Shown one piece after another: positions 18,418 through 29,991 of a stretch of DNA of 64,000 nt. Each line of letters begins with the position of its first letter. Positions within the stretch are counted from its first letter, which is position 1. Source of the stretch: Kushneria phyllosphaerae (GTDB lineage Bacteria; Pseudomonadota; Gammaproteobacteria; Pseudomonadales; Halomonadaceae); NCBI RefSeq assembly GCF_900312995.1, contig NZ_ONZI01000004.1, positions 124,001-188,000 of the forward strand, given 5' to 3'. Made by a program: the position numbers and the translations under genes. Below the pieces are notes generated by a model, which ran no database searches, had not been told where the DNA came from, and was given only the letters and a program-made list of their open reading frames with translations.

Positions 18418-18449
18418 CAAAAAGGGTCTCTCATCAAGAGGCCCTTTTT
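18418..18449. terminator. Bidirectional terminator between smrA and metH
   Basis: A hairpin with arms AAAGGGTCTC and GAGGCCCTTT around a TCATCAA loop, flanked by A-run and T-run, so it can act for both convergent genes. Confidence 0.8.
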
Positions 18450-18485
18450 CGTTGCCAGACTCATGCTGCTGACGGGGCGTTACGG

Positions 18486-22193
<3,708 letters not shown>

Positions 22194-22386
22194 GGAAGGA
22201 GATCTCCGGGTAAATGATAAGGCGTCTATGGAAGAGGGCGTATTCTAGCAAACCCCTGTCAGGCGGACAGGCTTGTGGCCTGAAAGACATTCACGACCGG
22301 CATGAACCTTGATCATTCATACCTTATCGGGCAAGGCACCAGATTGTGATCCGACATCTTTATTTACCCGAGTATTGCACTCGGAT

Positions 22387-22415
22387 TTGTCGCGAGCGGC
22401 TGGCTGGCATAAAAT
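22387..22415 (+). promoter_or_regulatory. Sigma-70 type promoter of nfuA
   Basis: TTGTCG and TAAAAT are separated by exactly 17 bp, placing a transcript start about 35 bp before the nfuA ATG. No convincing IscR site was seen. Confidence 0.55.
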
Positions 22416-22456
22416 ATCGACAGATTTCTTTATTGCGATTGCGCACGAGGCCGTCA

Positions 22457-23044
22457 ATGAGTCAGAGCATCGAAATTACCGAAAGCGCGCAGGAGTATCT
22501 CGCCGACCTGCTTTCGCGTCAGGACGTCGAAGGCATCGGTGTGCGTGTCTTCATTACTCAGCCGGGCACGCCCTACGCTGAAACCTGCCTGGCCTACTGC
22601 AGGCCGGGAGAGGAAGAAGAGAGTGATGAGCGCATTCCGCTTGAAAGATTTGACCTCTTTCTTGAAAAGCACAGCGTGGCCTTTCTTGAGGATGCCGTCG
22701 TTGATTTCAATGCCGATCGCATGGGCGGGCAGCTCACCATCAAGGCGCCCAATGCCAAGATGCCCCAGGTCAGCGACGACAGTCCGCTCGAAGATCGGGT
22801 CAACTACATCCTGTACAGCGAGATCAATCCCGGGCTTGCCGCACACGGTGGCGAGATTCGCCTGATTCAGCTGACAGAAGACAATGTGGCCGTGCTGCAG
22901 TTCGGCGGCGGTTGTCAGGGGTGCGCAGCCGTTGATGTCACGCTCAAGCAGGGCGTTGAAAAGACGCTGACCGAGCGCATTCCGGAGCTTACGGCGATTC
23001 GCGATGTGACAGACCACACCGATACGACCAACGCCTACTATTGA
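22457..23044 (+). CDS. nfuA: Fe-S biogenesis protein NfuA
   Basis: A 195-aa NfuA. The start at 22457 gives [19 protein letters not shown], matching the family; 5' extension is not supported. The N-terminal half is an A-type-like domain that has lost the cluster cysteines, and the C-terminal half (about 105-190) is the NifU-type scaffold with the CxxC in [14 protein letters not shown]. NfuA carries [4Fe-4S] clusters to client enzymes, especially under stress. Confidence 0.94.
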   Translation: MSQSIEITESAQEYLADLLSRQDVEGIGVRVFITQPGTPYAETCLAYCRPGEEEESDERIPLERFDLFLEKHSVAFLEDAVVDFNADRMGGQLTIKAPNAKMPQVSDDSPLEDRVNYILYSEINPGLAAHGGEIRLIQLTEDNVAVLQFGGGCQGCAAVDVTLKQGVEKTLTERIPELTAIRDVTDHTDTTNAYY

Positions 23045-23089
23045 TCGACCGATCAGGGCTATCGTCAGCCAGCCCAGGACGTTGAACGT

Positions 23090-23117
23090 AAAAACCCCGG
23101 TATGTCGGGGTTTTTTT
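23090..23117 (+). terminator. Terminator of nfuA
   Basis: A CCCCG-GTATGT-CGGGG hairpin followed by seven Ts, with an A-run before it, so it may also serve the convergent kfrA-like gene. Confidence 0.8.
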
Positions 23118-23159
23118 ATGGGCGCTTTCGGGTGAAACGTCTTTTTAAGTCAAGGCGCC

Positions 23160-24125
23160 CTAGTAAACGAAAGGCGGCATGGGCGCCTTGGACAGGCGCT
23201 CCTGCAGCACTCTGAGCTCGGTGCGAAGTCGTGCCAGTTCCTGGTCACGCTCGGCAAGCAGACCCGAGAGATGATCCTCCCGCCCGCGGCTTTCCTGAAG
23301 CTGCTGCTCATTGTGGCGAGCATGCTGGCTTACATCGCGCATCTTGCGCTCTTCTTCCTGCAGGGTACGCCGCTGCTGCTCCATCTGGGTCGTGAGCTTC
23401 TCGATACGCTCTTCAAGCTGCTCGTGGCGACGGCGCGCCTGCTTCTCGAGCTCCTGCTTTTCATGACGAGCGCTATCGAGCAGCTGCATCAGACGATTTT
23501 CAGCGCTTTCATGGCGTGACTCTTCCTGCGCCAGGCGCCGCTTGTGCGTTTGATCAAGCTGCTCAAGGCTTTCGTGATGCTCACGTTCAAGACGGTCGCG
23601 CTCTTCGCTGAGCGTATTGATCTGTCGGTCCCGCATGGCCAGCCGCTGATCCCGTTCTTCAAGCTGTCCGCGCAGATGCGCCGCTTCGCTTTCCAGGCGG
23701 GCGAGATTGGTCGCCTTTTCCTCAAGCCGGGCGGCCGTACTGTCCAGTCGCTCGCTCAGGGCGGACAGTCGCTGCTGGGTGTCTTCAACCCGGCGCTGGG
23801 CCTGTCGGGTTTCCTCCTGCGCCTGCTCTACCTGCTCATCGGACTGCTGGCGATAGAAGGCGAGAGCTTCACCGGCTTCTTCCTGAGCCTGCTGCCACAG
23901 GCCTGCCAGAGCATCGTGCAGGCGCTCCGGAATGGCCTGCGGCAGAGGCACATCGCGATTTTCCTCACGCCTTGCCCGCCACTCCCGCAGGTGATCACTG
24001 ATCGTGGTGAAACTACCGGTACCCAGCACTTCACGGATGCGCTGAACACTCGGCACATCACCGCGCTGTATCAGGGTTTCTATCGCCCTTTGTACATCTT
24101 CGAATTGCACGCCACTTCGTGCCAT
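23160..24125 (-). CDS. KfrA-like DNA-binding coiled-coil protein
   Basis: A 321-aa protein with a KfrA-type N-terminal DNA-binding domain (about residues 1-110: VQRAIETLIQRGDVPSVQRI, then VLGTGSFTTISDHLREW) and a long, highly charged coiled coil (about 90-315, rich in Glu, Gln, Arg). Plasmid KfrA binds its own promoter repeats and forms filaments that help partition. Here it is chromosomal and divergent from a tyrosine recombinase. AGGAGG lies 5 nt before the ATG. It may repress both genes from the inverted repeats between them; that is an inference. Confidence 0.82.
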   Translation of the reverse strand: MARSGVQFEDVQRAIETLIQRGDVPSVQRIREVLGTGSFTTISDHLREWRARREENRDVPLPQAIPERLHDALAGLWQQAQEEAGEALAFYRQQSDEQVEQAQEETRQAQRRVEDTQQRLSALSERLDSTAARLEEKATNLARLESEAAHLRGQLEERDQRLAMRDRQINTLSEERDRLEREHHESLEQLDQTHKRRLAQEESRHESAENRLMQLLDSARHEKQELEKQARRRHEQLEERIEKLTTQMEQQRRTLQEEERKMRDVSQHARHNEQQLQESRGREDHLSGLLAERDQELARLRTELRVLQERLSKAPMPPFVY

Positions 24126-24364
24126 GACGGCCTCCTGAGTTCCCTGTAATCGCCCGGTAGTTGCTTGTTATTGAAGATGGGCTGCGTATGGCCATCACTA
24201 TAGCGGGTTATTGTGTCAAAAGCATTATTACGTAAATACGTATTACGTAATTATATTTATCACAAAATGGATAAATTCATGATTACGCGTCTTATCATGA
24301 TTTTATCCATCATAATGAGTATCCTGTGCCACAAGGGCAACCAGAGGCCCTGAACGGGGAAGCC
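24126..24364. promoter_or_regulatory. AT-rich divergent regulatory spacer with symmetric sites
   Basis: This 239-bp spacer is much more AT-rich than its flanks. It carries three TACGTA hexamers (24229, 24237, 24244) and a 17-bp inverted repeat (24267-24283 and 24294-24310; one mismatch, 10-bp spacer containing ACGCGT). Both genes that flank it face outward, so promoters for both must lie here. The likely binders are the KfrA-like protein or the recombinase. Confidence 0.65.
24267..24310. repeat. 17-bp inverted repeat with 10-bp spacer
   Basis: Left arm ATGGATAAATTCATGAT, right arm ATCATGATTTTATCCAT: complementary at 16 of 17 positions. The spacer is TACGCGTCTT. It lies 54 bp before the recombinase start. 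It could be an operator or a recombination core site. Confidence 0.85.
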
Positions 24365-25540
24365 ATGAAAAAAGCGTTAAATATCGAGCCTGATACCGAG
24401 GGGGCGCATAACGGCGTACTGGTAGACCGCGACCGTCATGTGTTACCCGGTCAATTGGTCGAAGCCGGCAATGATCGAGAGATTGTGGCGGCGTGGCTCA
24501 AGGAATATCGCGCCAGTCCCCAGACCTTTCGCCAGTACCGCAAGGAGGCCGAGCGGCTGCTGTTATGGCTTGAGGGGCAGGGCAGGCGCCTTGTGGATAT
24601 TGATCGACGGACGCTGGACGAGTTTGAACACTTTCTTGCTGACCCAAGGCCTGCCAGTGACTGGATCGGGCCACCCAGACCCCGGTACAGCGAAGAGTGG
24701 CGTCCATTTCGAAAGGGGCTTTCTGCCGCCAGCCGGCGCCAGAGCCTGGTCATCCTGCAGACGCTTTTTGGCTGGCTGATAGAAGCGGGGTGGCTAAGCC
24801 GGAATCCGTTTCGATTGATGCGTGACAAGCGCCGGCGGCTGGATAATACGCAGTCAGGGGTCGAGCGCTATCTGGAGCGCCCGCTTTGGCAGTGGTGCTG
24901 GCAGCGACTCAACACGCCGGCTCCGATCGATGCCACACCCAGAAGACGATACGAGATTGAGCGGCGGCGCTTCATCTTTGCCTTTGCCTATTTGCTGGCT
25001 CCCAGGGTGGGTGAAATGAGCCATGCGCGCATGAACGACTTCCAAAAGCGCGAAGGGCATTGGTGGTGGCAGGTCACGGGCAAGGGCAGCAAGCAGGCCA
25101 GCATTCCCGTACCGGATGCCGTGATGACGGCCCTGGCGCAGTGGCGCGCCGTGCTGGCGCTGCCGGCCACGCCATCACCGGAGGAAGACACGCCTGTGAT
25201 CAGGGCGCTGGATGGCAAACGAGGTGTCGGTGACAACCAGCTCTATCGCATGATCAAGACGGCCTTCGAATCTCTGGCAGCAGAAAAAGAGCAGGGCGTT
25301 GAAGGGGAAAGGCATGAAGCGCAGCGCCTTCGTCAGGCGACCCCGCACTGGCTTCGTCACACCGCCATTACCCATCAGGCCCAGCAGGGCGTAGAGCTGC
25401 GTTATCTGGCGCGCACGGCGCGTCACTCAAGGCTTGAGACAACGGCCCGCTATCTTCACGCTGAAGCACAGGAGTGGCACGGACAGATCAATCGCCACAC
25501 GCTCGATCTGCCAGACGAAAGCGGGGATGACACGCTATAA
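24365..25540 (+). CDS. Tyrosine recombinase (site-specific integrase), chromosomal orphan
   Basis: A 391-aa tyrosine recombinase with all catalytic residues: Arg214 (LAPRVGEMSHARM), a Lys in the GKGSKQASIPV hairpin, His328 and Arg331 (PHWLRHTAI), His354 (ARHSRLETTARY) and the nucleophile Tyr363. An N-terminal SAM-like core-binding domain spans about residues 35-150. The ATG at 24365 follows ACGGGGAAGCC; a GTG at 24326 is possible. No phage genes or attachment repeats accompany it. Its partner is the divergent KfrA-like gene, and sufE follows 37 bp downstream. Its substrate site is unknown. Confidence 0.87.
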   Translation: MKKALNIEPDTEGAHNGVLVDRDRHVLPGQLVEAGNDREIVAAWLKEYRASPQTFRQYRKEAERLLLWLEGQGRRLVDIDRRTLDEFEHFLADPRPASDWIGPPRPRYSEEWRPFRKGLSAASRRQSLVILQTLFGWLIEAGWLSRNPFRLMRDKRRRLDNTQSGVERYLERPLWQWCWQRLNTPAPIDATPRRRYEIERRRFIFAFAYLLAPRVGEMSHARMNDFQKREGHWWWQVTGKGSKQASIPVPDAVMTALAQWRAVLALPATPSPEEDTPVIRALDGKRGVGDNQLYRMIKTAFESLAAEKEQGVEGERHEAQRLRQATPHWLRHTAITHQAQQGVELRYLARTARHSRLETTARYLHAEAQEWHGQINRHTLDLPDESGDDTL

Positions 25541-25577
25541 TGCCCACCTTTCCCCTATACCAGCACATGGAGCCGGC

Positions 25578-25988
25578 ATGAGTCCGCAAGAGGCGCAGCA
25601 GGAATTGATCGAAGAGTTCGACATGTTTGATAACTGGATGGACCGTTATCAATACATCATCGATCTGGGCAAGCTGTTGCCCGCCTTTCCTGACGAATGG
25701 AAAAACGACGACACGCGCCTTGACGGTTGCCAGTCCAATGTCTGGGTTCAGGGCGAAAAGCAGGGCGAGAATCTGCACTTTCATGCCATGTCAGATGCCG
25801 CCATCGTGTCGGGCCTGATCGCCATATTGCTGCGCATTTACAATGACCGAACGCCGCAGGAAATCCTCAACACACCGCCCGATTTTCTGGCGGCGCTGGA
25901 TCTGGACAAGCATTTGTCACCGACTCGCAGCAATGGGCTGCACGCCATGCTCGAGCGCATCAAGACGACGGCACATGCTCATGTCTGA
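25578..25988 (+). CDS. sufE: Cysteine desulfuration protein SufE/CsdE
   Basis: A 136-aa SufE-family protein. The ATG at 25578 starts MSPQEAQQELIEEFDMFDNW, the usual N-terminus. The persulfide-accepting Cys lies in DDTRLDGCQSNVWV near residue 51. SufE accepts sulfur from a SufS/CsdA desulfurase and stimulates it. No desulfurase is adjacent, so this could serve as SufE or CsdE. It follows the recombinase by 37 bp on the same strand. Confidence 0.92.
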   Translation: MSPQEAQQELIEEFDMFDNWMDRYQYIIDLGKLLPAFPDEWKNDDTRLDGCQSNVWVQGEKQGENLHFHAMSDAAIVSGLIAILLRIYNDRTPQEILNTPPDFLAALDLDKHLSPTRSNGLHAMLERIKTTAHAHV

Positions 25989-26036
25989 TACGAATGCGAT
26001 CAAACCTGCCATTCTCTGGCACGCGGCAGAGCAGGC

Positions 26037-26435
26037 ATGAAGCAGTTCGAGATTTATCAGCACCCTGATGGTCGGCTTGAGGCGGTCAAACTGGGCTGGA
26101 ACTGGCCGGCCTTCTTTTTTGGTGCGCTCTGGGCACTGTACTGCCGGCTCTGGAAGATTGCCGTACTGACCTTCGTGGGCGTTTTTATAGTGTCGATGGC
26201 AGGCGCGCTCGATGAGAGCGGCCTGCTTGATGTGATGGTCAACATTGTATGTCTGGGGCTTTATGTCGCTTTTGGCCTCAATGGCAATCGCTGGAAACAG
26301 CGCCATCTGGTGGCCAGCAGCTTCCAGTCTGCCGGCACCCTGGAAGCCAAAAGTATCAAACAGGCCATCGCCGGACACATTGAGAAACAACAGACTCAAG
26401 GCGCCGATAGGGCGTTTCATACCTTTCAGGCCTGA
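26037..26435 (+). CDS. DUF2628 membrane protein
   Basis: A 132-aa protein with a short hydrophilic N-terminus, then two to three membrane helices (about 25-85) and a charged tail. [20 protein letters not shown] is the DUF2628 hallmark. The function is unknown. It begins 48 bp after sufE and its last 10 bp overlap the convergent yidD end. Confidence 0.82.
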   Translation: MKQFEIYQHPDGRLEAVKLGWNWPAFFFGALWALYCRLWKIAVLTFVGVFIVSMAGALDESGLLDVMVNIVCLGLYVAFGLNGNRWKQRHLVASSFQSAGTLEAKSIKQAIAGHIEKQQTQGADRAFHTFQA

Positions 26436-26788
26436 TCCCGATGCTCCTGATCAAGCTGTTCATCCGGCCCGGCGTCACTACCGGAACCTGAATCAGGATG
26501 TCTGCAGTGGCGGCATGACGCCCCTGCAGGGGGCACCAGGTCGACGCCACCGGCACAAAACGGATGGCAACGCAGGATTCGCCTGAGCGCAAGCCATCCG
26601 CCGCGCATGGGGCCATGAATCTGAATGGCCTCGATTGCGTAGTTGGAACAGGTTGGCCAGAAGCGGCATCGCGGCCCGATGAGTGGGCTGATGCCATATT
26701 GATAGACACGCACCAGCCCGATCAAAACGCCACGAAGTCCCGTTAACAGCCCACGCTTTAGCTGACGCAGCGCATCAGCTGTTGCCAT
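26426..26788 (-). CDS. yidD: Membrane protein insertion efficiency factor YidD
   Basis: A 120-aa YidD with an N-terminal amphipathic helix, then the signature [15 protein letters not shown] near residue 43 and [17 protein letters not shown] near residue 70. YidD helps YidC insert inner-membrane proteins. It is usually encoded between rnpA and yidC; here it is downstream of hisI, overlapping it by 14 nt, in a zur-linked cluster. The C-terminal 35 residues (acidic, Ser-rich) extend beyond the core family. Confidence 0.9.
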   Translation of the reverse strand: MATADALRQLKRGLLTGLRGVLIGLVRVYQYGISPLIGPRCRFWPTCSNYAIEAIQIHGPMRGGWLALRRILRCHPFCAGGVDLVPPAGASCRHCRHPDSGSGSDAGPDEQLDQEHRDQA

Positions 26789-27224
26789 ACAGGGCCTCGG
26801 CTGACATCAGGGGTGCCGTATCCACCTGCGCGACCTTGTCATCAAGGGCCAGATAAAAGCAGGTGCGCCGTCCGGTGTGGCAGGCAGGGCCCGTCTGATC
26901 CACCTTGAGCAATAGGGTATCGCCGTCGCAATCCAGCCACGCCTGATGCAGCATCTGTACCTGCCCCGAAGATTCGCCCTTGCGCCACGGCTTTTGTCTG
27001 GAACGTGACCAGTAGCAGACACGCCCGGTCTGCAGCGTCTCTTCAAGCGTCTGGCGCGTCATCCACGCCATCATCAGCACTTCACCGCTGTCGAACTGCT
27101 GGGCAATGGCCGGTATCAGGCCATCGTCATTCCAGCCGGCCACTTCCAGCAGCGTCTCGATATCTGCCTGATGACCAATGCCCGCCTGCTCGAGCGCCTT
27201 GTAGGTTGGTGAGGATGCACTCAT
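26775..27224 (-). CDS. hisI: Phosphoribosyl-AMP cyclohydrolase
   Basis: A 149-aa HisI without a HisE domain. The metal and active-site motifs are intact: [14 protein letters not shown] and [13 protein letters not shown] carry the three Cys zinc ligands and Mg-binding Asps. It opens the phosphoribosyl-AMP ring in histidine synthesis. It is not with other his genes but follows a pyrC-like gene and zur. Such stand-alone HisI copies are among known zinc-limitation paralogues, so this may be a second copy. The ATG at 27224 has GGAG upstream; GTG 27236 is possible. Confidence 0.92.
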   Translation of the reverse strand: MSASSPTYKALEQAGIGHQADIETLLEVAGWNDDGLIPAIAQQFDSGEVLMMAWMTRQTLEETLQTGRVCYWSRSRQKPWRKGESSGQVQMLHQAWLDCDGDTLLLKVDQTGPACHTGRRTCFYLALDDKVAQVDTAPLMSAEALYGNS

Positions 27225-27277
27225 GTCTTTACGCACTCCATGGTGATTGGCGACGAATGATTGTTGACGATAGATAA

Positions 27278-28612
27278 TTATCGGCGACGATAGGTCACGC
27301 GCTCGCCAGCCGGGGCTTCGGCAAGCCTTTTACCATCCCAGGCAACGACGCCATTAACGATGGTGGTGTCGATGCTGCCACGCAGTGCCTTGTTCTCAAA
27401 AGGGCTCCAGCCGCACTTGTAGAGCAGTTCATCGCGGATAACGGTGAAGCGCTTTTCAAGATCCACCAAAACGAGATCCGCCATATAGCCTTCTCGAACA
27501 AAGCCACGGTCTTCCAGCTCAAAACGTCGGGCCACGTTATGACTGGTTTTCTCAACGATGGTGGTCAGCTCAAAGTGGCCGGCGCTGACCTGATCGAGCA
27601 GGGAGGAGAGGGCGTGCTGCACCAGCGGCATGCCGGAAGGCGCACTGAAATAGGGATTGTTCTTTTCTTCCAGCGTATGCGGCGCGTGATCGGTGGCCAC
27701 GATGTCGATTCGCCCGTCGTTGACCGCTTCACGAATGGCCTGACGATCGGCCGCGGTCTTGATGGCCGGATTGCACTTGATCCATGACCCCAGCCGCTCG
27801 TAGTCCTCATCGCAGAACCACAGGTGGTGCACACAGGCTTCCGCCGTGATCAGCTTGCCCTCCACGGGGCCGGGCTCGAACAGCGCCATTTCTTCTGCCG
27901 TGGTCAGGTGAAGCACATGCAGGCGTGTGCCATGCTTGCGCGCCAGATCGATCGCCATGCTGGAGCTTTTATAACAGGCCTCGCGCGAGCGGATTTCACC
28001 GTGCAGCGAGAAGGGCACCTGTTCTCCGAAACGCTCGCGCGCCTGACGCTCGCTTTCCTGAATCATCGGTGTGTCTTCGCAGTGCGTGATCACCGGAATT
28101 TTTGCACTGGCAAAGATGTCTTCCAGCGTTTGCGGTGCGTCGACCAGCATGTTGCCGGTAGAAGCCCCCATGAAAATCTTGATGCCACAGGTCGCCGACG
28201 GATCCAGTGCCTTTATGGCTTCCAGATTGTCGTTGCTGGCCCCGTGGTAAAAGGCATAGTTGGCATGTGATCGACCGCGCGCCAGTGCATATTTGTTTTC
28301 CAGTGCCTGACTGTCCAGGGTCGGGGGTTTGACATTGGGCATTTCCATGTAGGTTGTGATTCCGCCGGCGACCGCCGCGGCCGATTCTGTGGCCATATCT
28401 CCCTTGCTCGTCAGGCCCGGCTCACGAAAATGCACCTGATCATCGATCATGCCGGGGAGCAGATAGCGACCCCGCGCATCGATGACCTTTTTGGCATCAC
28501 GTGACAGAGAGGGAGCGATGGCATCAATGCGCCCATCAAGGATGCCGACATCCAGTTCGCGAATGGTGCCTTCATTGACGACGCGGGCATTGACGATCAG
28601 CAGATCAAACAT
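27278..28612 (-). CDS. pyrQ: Dihydroorotase, PyrQ-like (zinc-limitation paralogue)
   Basis: A 444-aa class I dihydroorotase of the amidohydrolase superfamily. The first metal motif, normally DxHxH, reads DDQVHFREPG (Gln59, His61). The Lys in CGIKIFMGASTG, His in VITHCED, His in HVLHLTTAE and Asp in ATDHAPHT are kept. The enzyme cyclises carbamoyl-aspartate in pyrimidine synthesis. The form with QxH and the location next to zur match PyrQ of Pseudomonas, which is made under zinc starvation; that match is from memory. It lies 67 bp downstream of zur on the same strand, and hisI follows 53 bp after. Confidence 0.88.
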   Translation of the reverse strand: MFDLLIVNARVVNEGTIRELDVGILDGRIDAIAPSLSRDAKKVIDARGRYLLPGMIDDQVHFREPGLTSKGDMATESAAAVAGGITTYMEMPNVKPPTLDSQALENKYALARGRSHANYAFYHGASNDNLEAIKALDPSATCGIKIFMGASTGNMLVDAPQTLEDIFASAKIPVITHCEDTPMIQESERQARERFGEQVPFSLHGEIRSREACYKSSSMAIDLARKHGTRLHVLHLTTAEEMALFEPGPVEGKLITAEACVHHLWFCDEDYERLGSWIKCNPAIKTAADRQAIREAVNDGRIDIVATDHAPHTLEEKNNPYFSAPSGMPLVQHALSSLLDQVSAGHFELTTIVEKTSHNVARRFELEDRGFVREGYMADLVLVDLEKRFTVIRDELLYKCGWSPFENKALRGSIDTTIVNGVVAWDGKRLAEAPAGERVTYRRR

Positions 28613-28679
28613 GGCATGGGACCTGTGTGATGAAATAAAACGAAAGTCACGATAAAAATAAAAACCGGGCCACCTTCGA

Positions 28680-29123
28680 TCAGGGTGACTGTCGGCATTT
28701 CTGACAAACGCCGGAAAGCTCGATGGTCTGGCGCTCAATGACAAACCCGTGGCCGGCCGCCGTCTCTTCCAGACGCGCCATGGTGTCATGATCATGCATC
28801 TCTTCGACAAGACCGCAGCGACGACAGATCATGAGCTGAAAGCCACGGGCATGATCCGGGCACGGGCAGGCGACATAGGCATTGAGCGATTCAATGCGAT
28901 GCACCAGCCCCTGTTCGAGCAGAAAATCCAGAGCGCGATACACCGTGGGCGGTCGCGCCGAGGCATGTTCGGTGGAGAGCAGGTCAAGAAGCTCATAAGC
29001 CTTCAGACCGCTGGAGTGTGCACTGATGATTTCAAAGATTCGGCGACGGATGGGCGTAAAGCGCACGTTATTGTCATGACAACGCGCTTCGGCCATGCGC
29101 AGCAGGCTGGATACATCAGGCAT
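28680..29123 (-). CDS. zur: Zinc uptake regulator Zur (Fur family)
   Basis: A 147-aa Fur-family protein: winged helix (about 20-85, FTPIRRRIFEIIS and PPTVYRALDFLLEQGLVHRIES), then the dimer domain with two CxxC pairs (CRRCG and CQKC) that bind structural zinc. The Zur identity rests on the RIESLNAYVACPCPDH block and lack of the Fur HHDH pattern. Under zinc it represses importers and zinc-independent paralogues. It heads the cluster zur-pyrC-hisI-yidD. Confidence 0.88.
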   Translation of the reverse strand: MPDVSSLLRMAEARCHDNNVRFTPIRRRIFEIISAHSSGLKAYELLDLLSTEHASARPPTVYRALDFLLEQGLVHRIESLNAYVACPCPDHARGFQLMICRRCGLVEEMHDHDTMARLEETAAGHGFVIERQTIELSGVCQKCRQSP

Positions 29124-29389
29124 TGAATGTTCTCATCGTTGAAAGCGCAGGACAGCATATGAAATATGCGCTTATGGTAACGTCATCGGGCAGGGCTCGC
29201 ACCTTGAGGAACCTATGAGATGTCACTGAACAGCGAATGGTAAAATCCTGTTCACACCTTATTTAACATAATATATATTATGCGAAGTCACTGTGCATGG
29301 TCAGTGCAGCCTCATATGGTCGGCGCCATAATGGTTTATATTCACCACATCGAATAATGTTGTTGTGTTGTTTCTCAGGAGATCGCCCC
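29124..29389. promoter_or_regulatory. Divergent promoter region between zur and the DUF1161 gene
   Basis: This 266-bp spacer holds two palindromes: GCATAT-GAA-ATATGC at 29155-29169, close to zur, and the perfect 16-bp CATAATATATATTATG at 29267-29282, closer to the DUF1161 gene. Both are plausible operators; neither clearly matches a Zur consensus that I can recall. Confidence 0.5.
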
Positions 29390-29878
29390 ATGAAGTATTC
29401 ACGTCCGTTGACAGGCTGCTCGACGCTTGCATTAACACTGACAGCGCTCTGTCTGCCCACGCTGGCCTTTGGTGCCTGTCAGGATGTTCGTGACCGGATT
29501 GCCCAGAACATCGAATCCAATGGCGTTGAACCCATGGGCTACTCCCTTCAGGTCATTCCAACGGCCGATGCCGATCAGGCGGATGGTCAGATCGTTGGCC
29601 ACTGTGAAAGCAATCAGTACCAGATTGTCTATCAGCGTCACTACCGCACCAACAGCGCTGAAACAATGGAAGACACGTCTTCCGACGAAGATGAAATTGA
29701 TGGCGCCTCTTCGCCAGTAACAGAAAATGTGTCACCCAAGGCATCGGATACCTCGCCGGCATCCGTGGAGGCTCCCGAGACATCCTCACCCAACCAGACC
29801 GACAGTGATCCTTCATCAGATAGACGCCGGATCGAGACGTCCGATATGCCGGTCAATCCTGAAAGCTCTGCCCGTTAA
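29390..29878 (+). CDS. Secreted DUF1161 protein with acidic tail
   Basis: A 162-aa protein with a signal peptide (residues 1-30, ending LPTLAFGAC) and a DUF1161 domain (about 30-90): CQDVRDRIAQNIESNGVEP, then DGQIVGHCESNQYQIVYQRH. The two conserved Cys could form a disulfide. Unlike typical DUF1161 proteins of about 75 aa it adds a long Ser/Asp/Glu/Pro-rich tail of about 70 residues that is probably disordered. Function unknown. The start at 29390 follows CAGGAGATC. Confidence 0.75.
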   Translation: MKYSRPLTGCSTLALTLTALCLPTLAFGACQDVRDRIAQNIESNGVEPMGYSLQVIPTADADQADGQIVGHCESNQYQIVYQRHYRTNSAETMEDTSSDEDEIDGASSPVTENVSPKASDTSPASVEAPETSSPNQTDSDPSSDRRRIETSDMPVNPESSAR

Positions 29879-29921
29879 GGGTCGACCACCTTCAAGTGTC
29901 GCATCTTCCTTCTAAACAATG

Positions 29922-29952
29922 AAAAAGCCTGCTCACATGAGCAGGCTTTTTT
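29922..29952. terminator. Bidirectional terminator between the DUF1161 gene and ectC
   Basis: Hairpin AAAGCCTGCTC-ACAT-GAGCAGGCTTT with A- and T-runs on either side. Confidence 0.85.
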
Positions 29953-29991
29953 AGGCCATTAACGGATGCCAGGATCTATCAACGCCGTATT

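Noticed and set aside
22194..22456. Possible cobalamin or SAM riboswitch before metH
   Set aside because: No B12-box or SAM riboswitch core could be found in the divergent metH-nfuA spacer.
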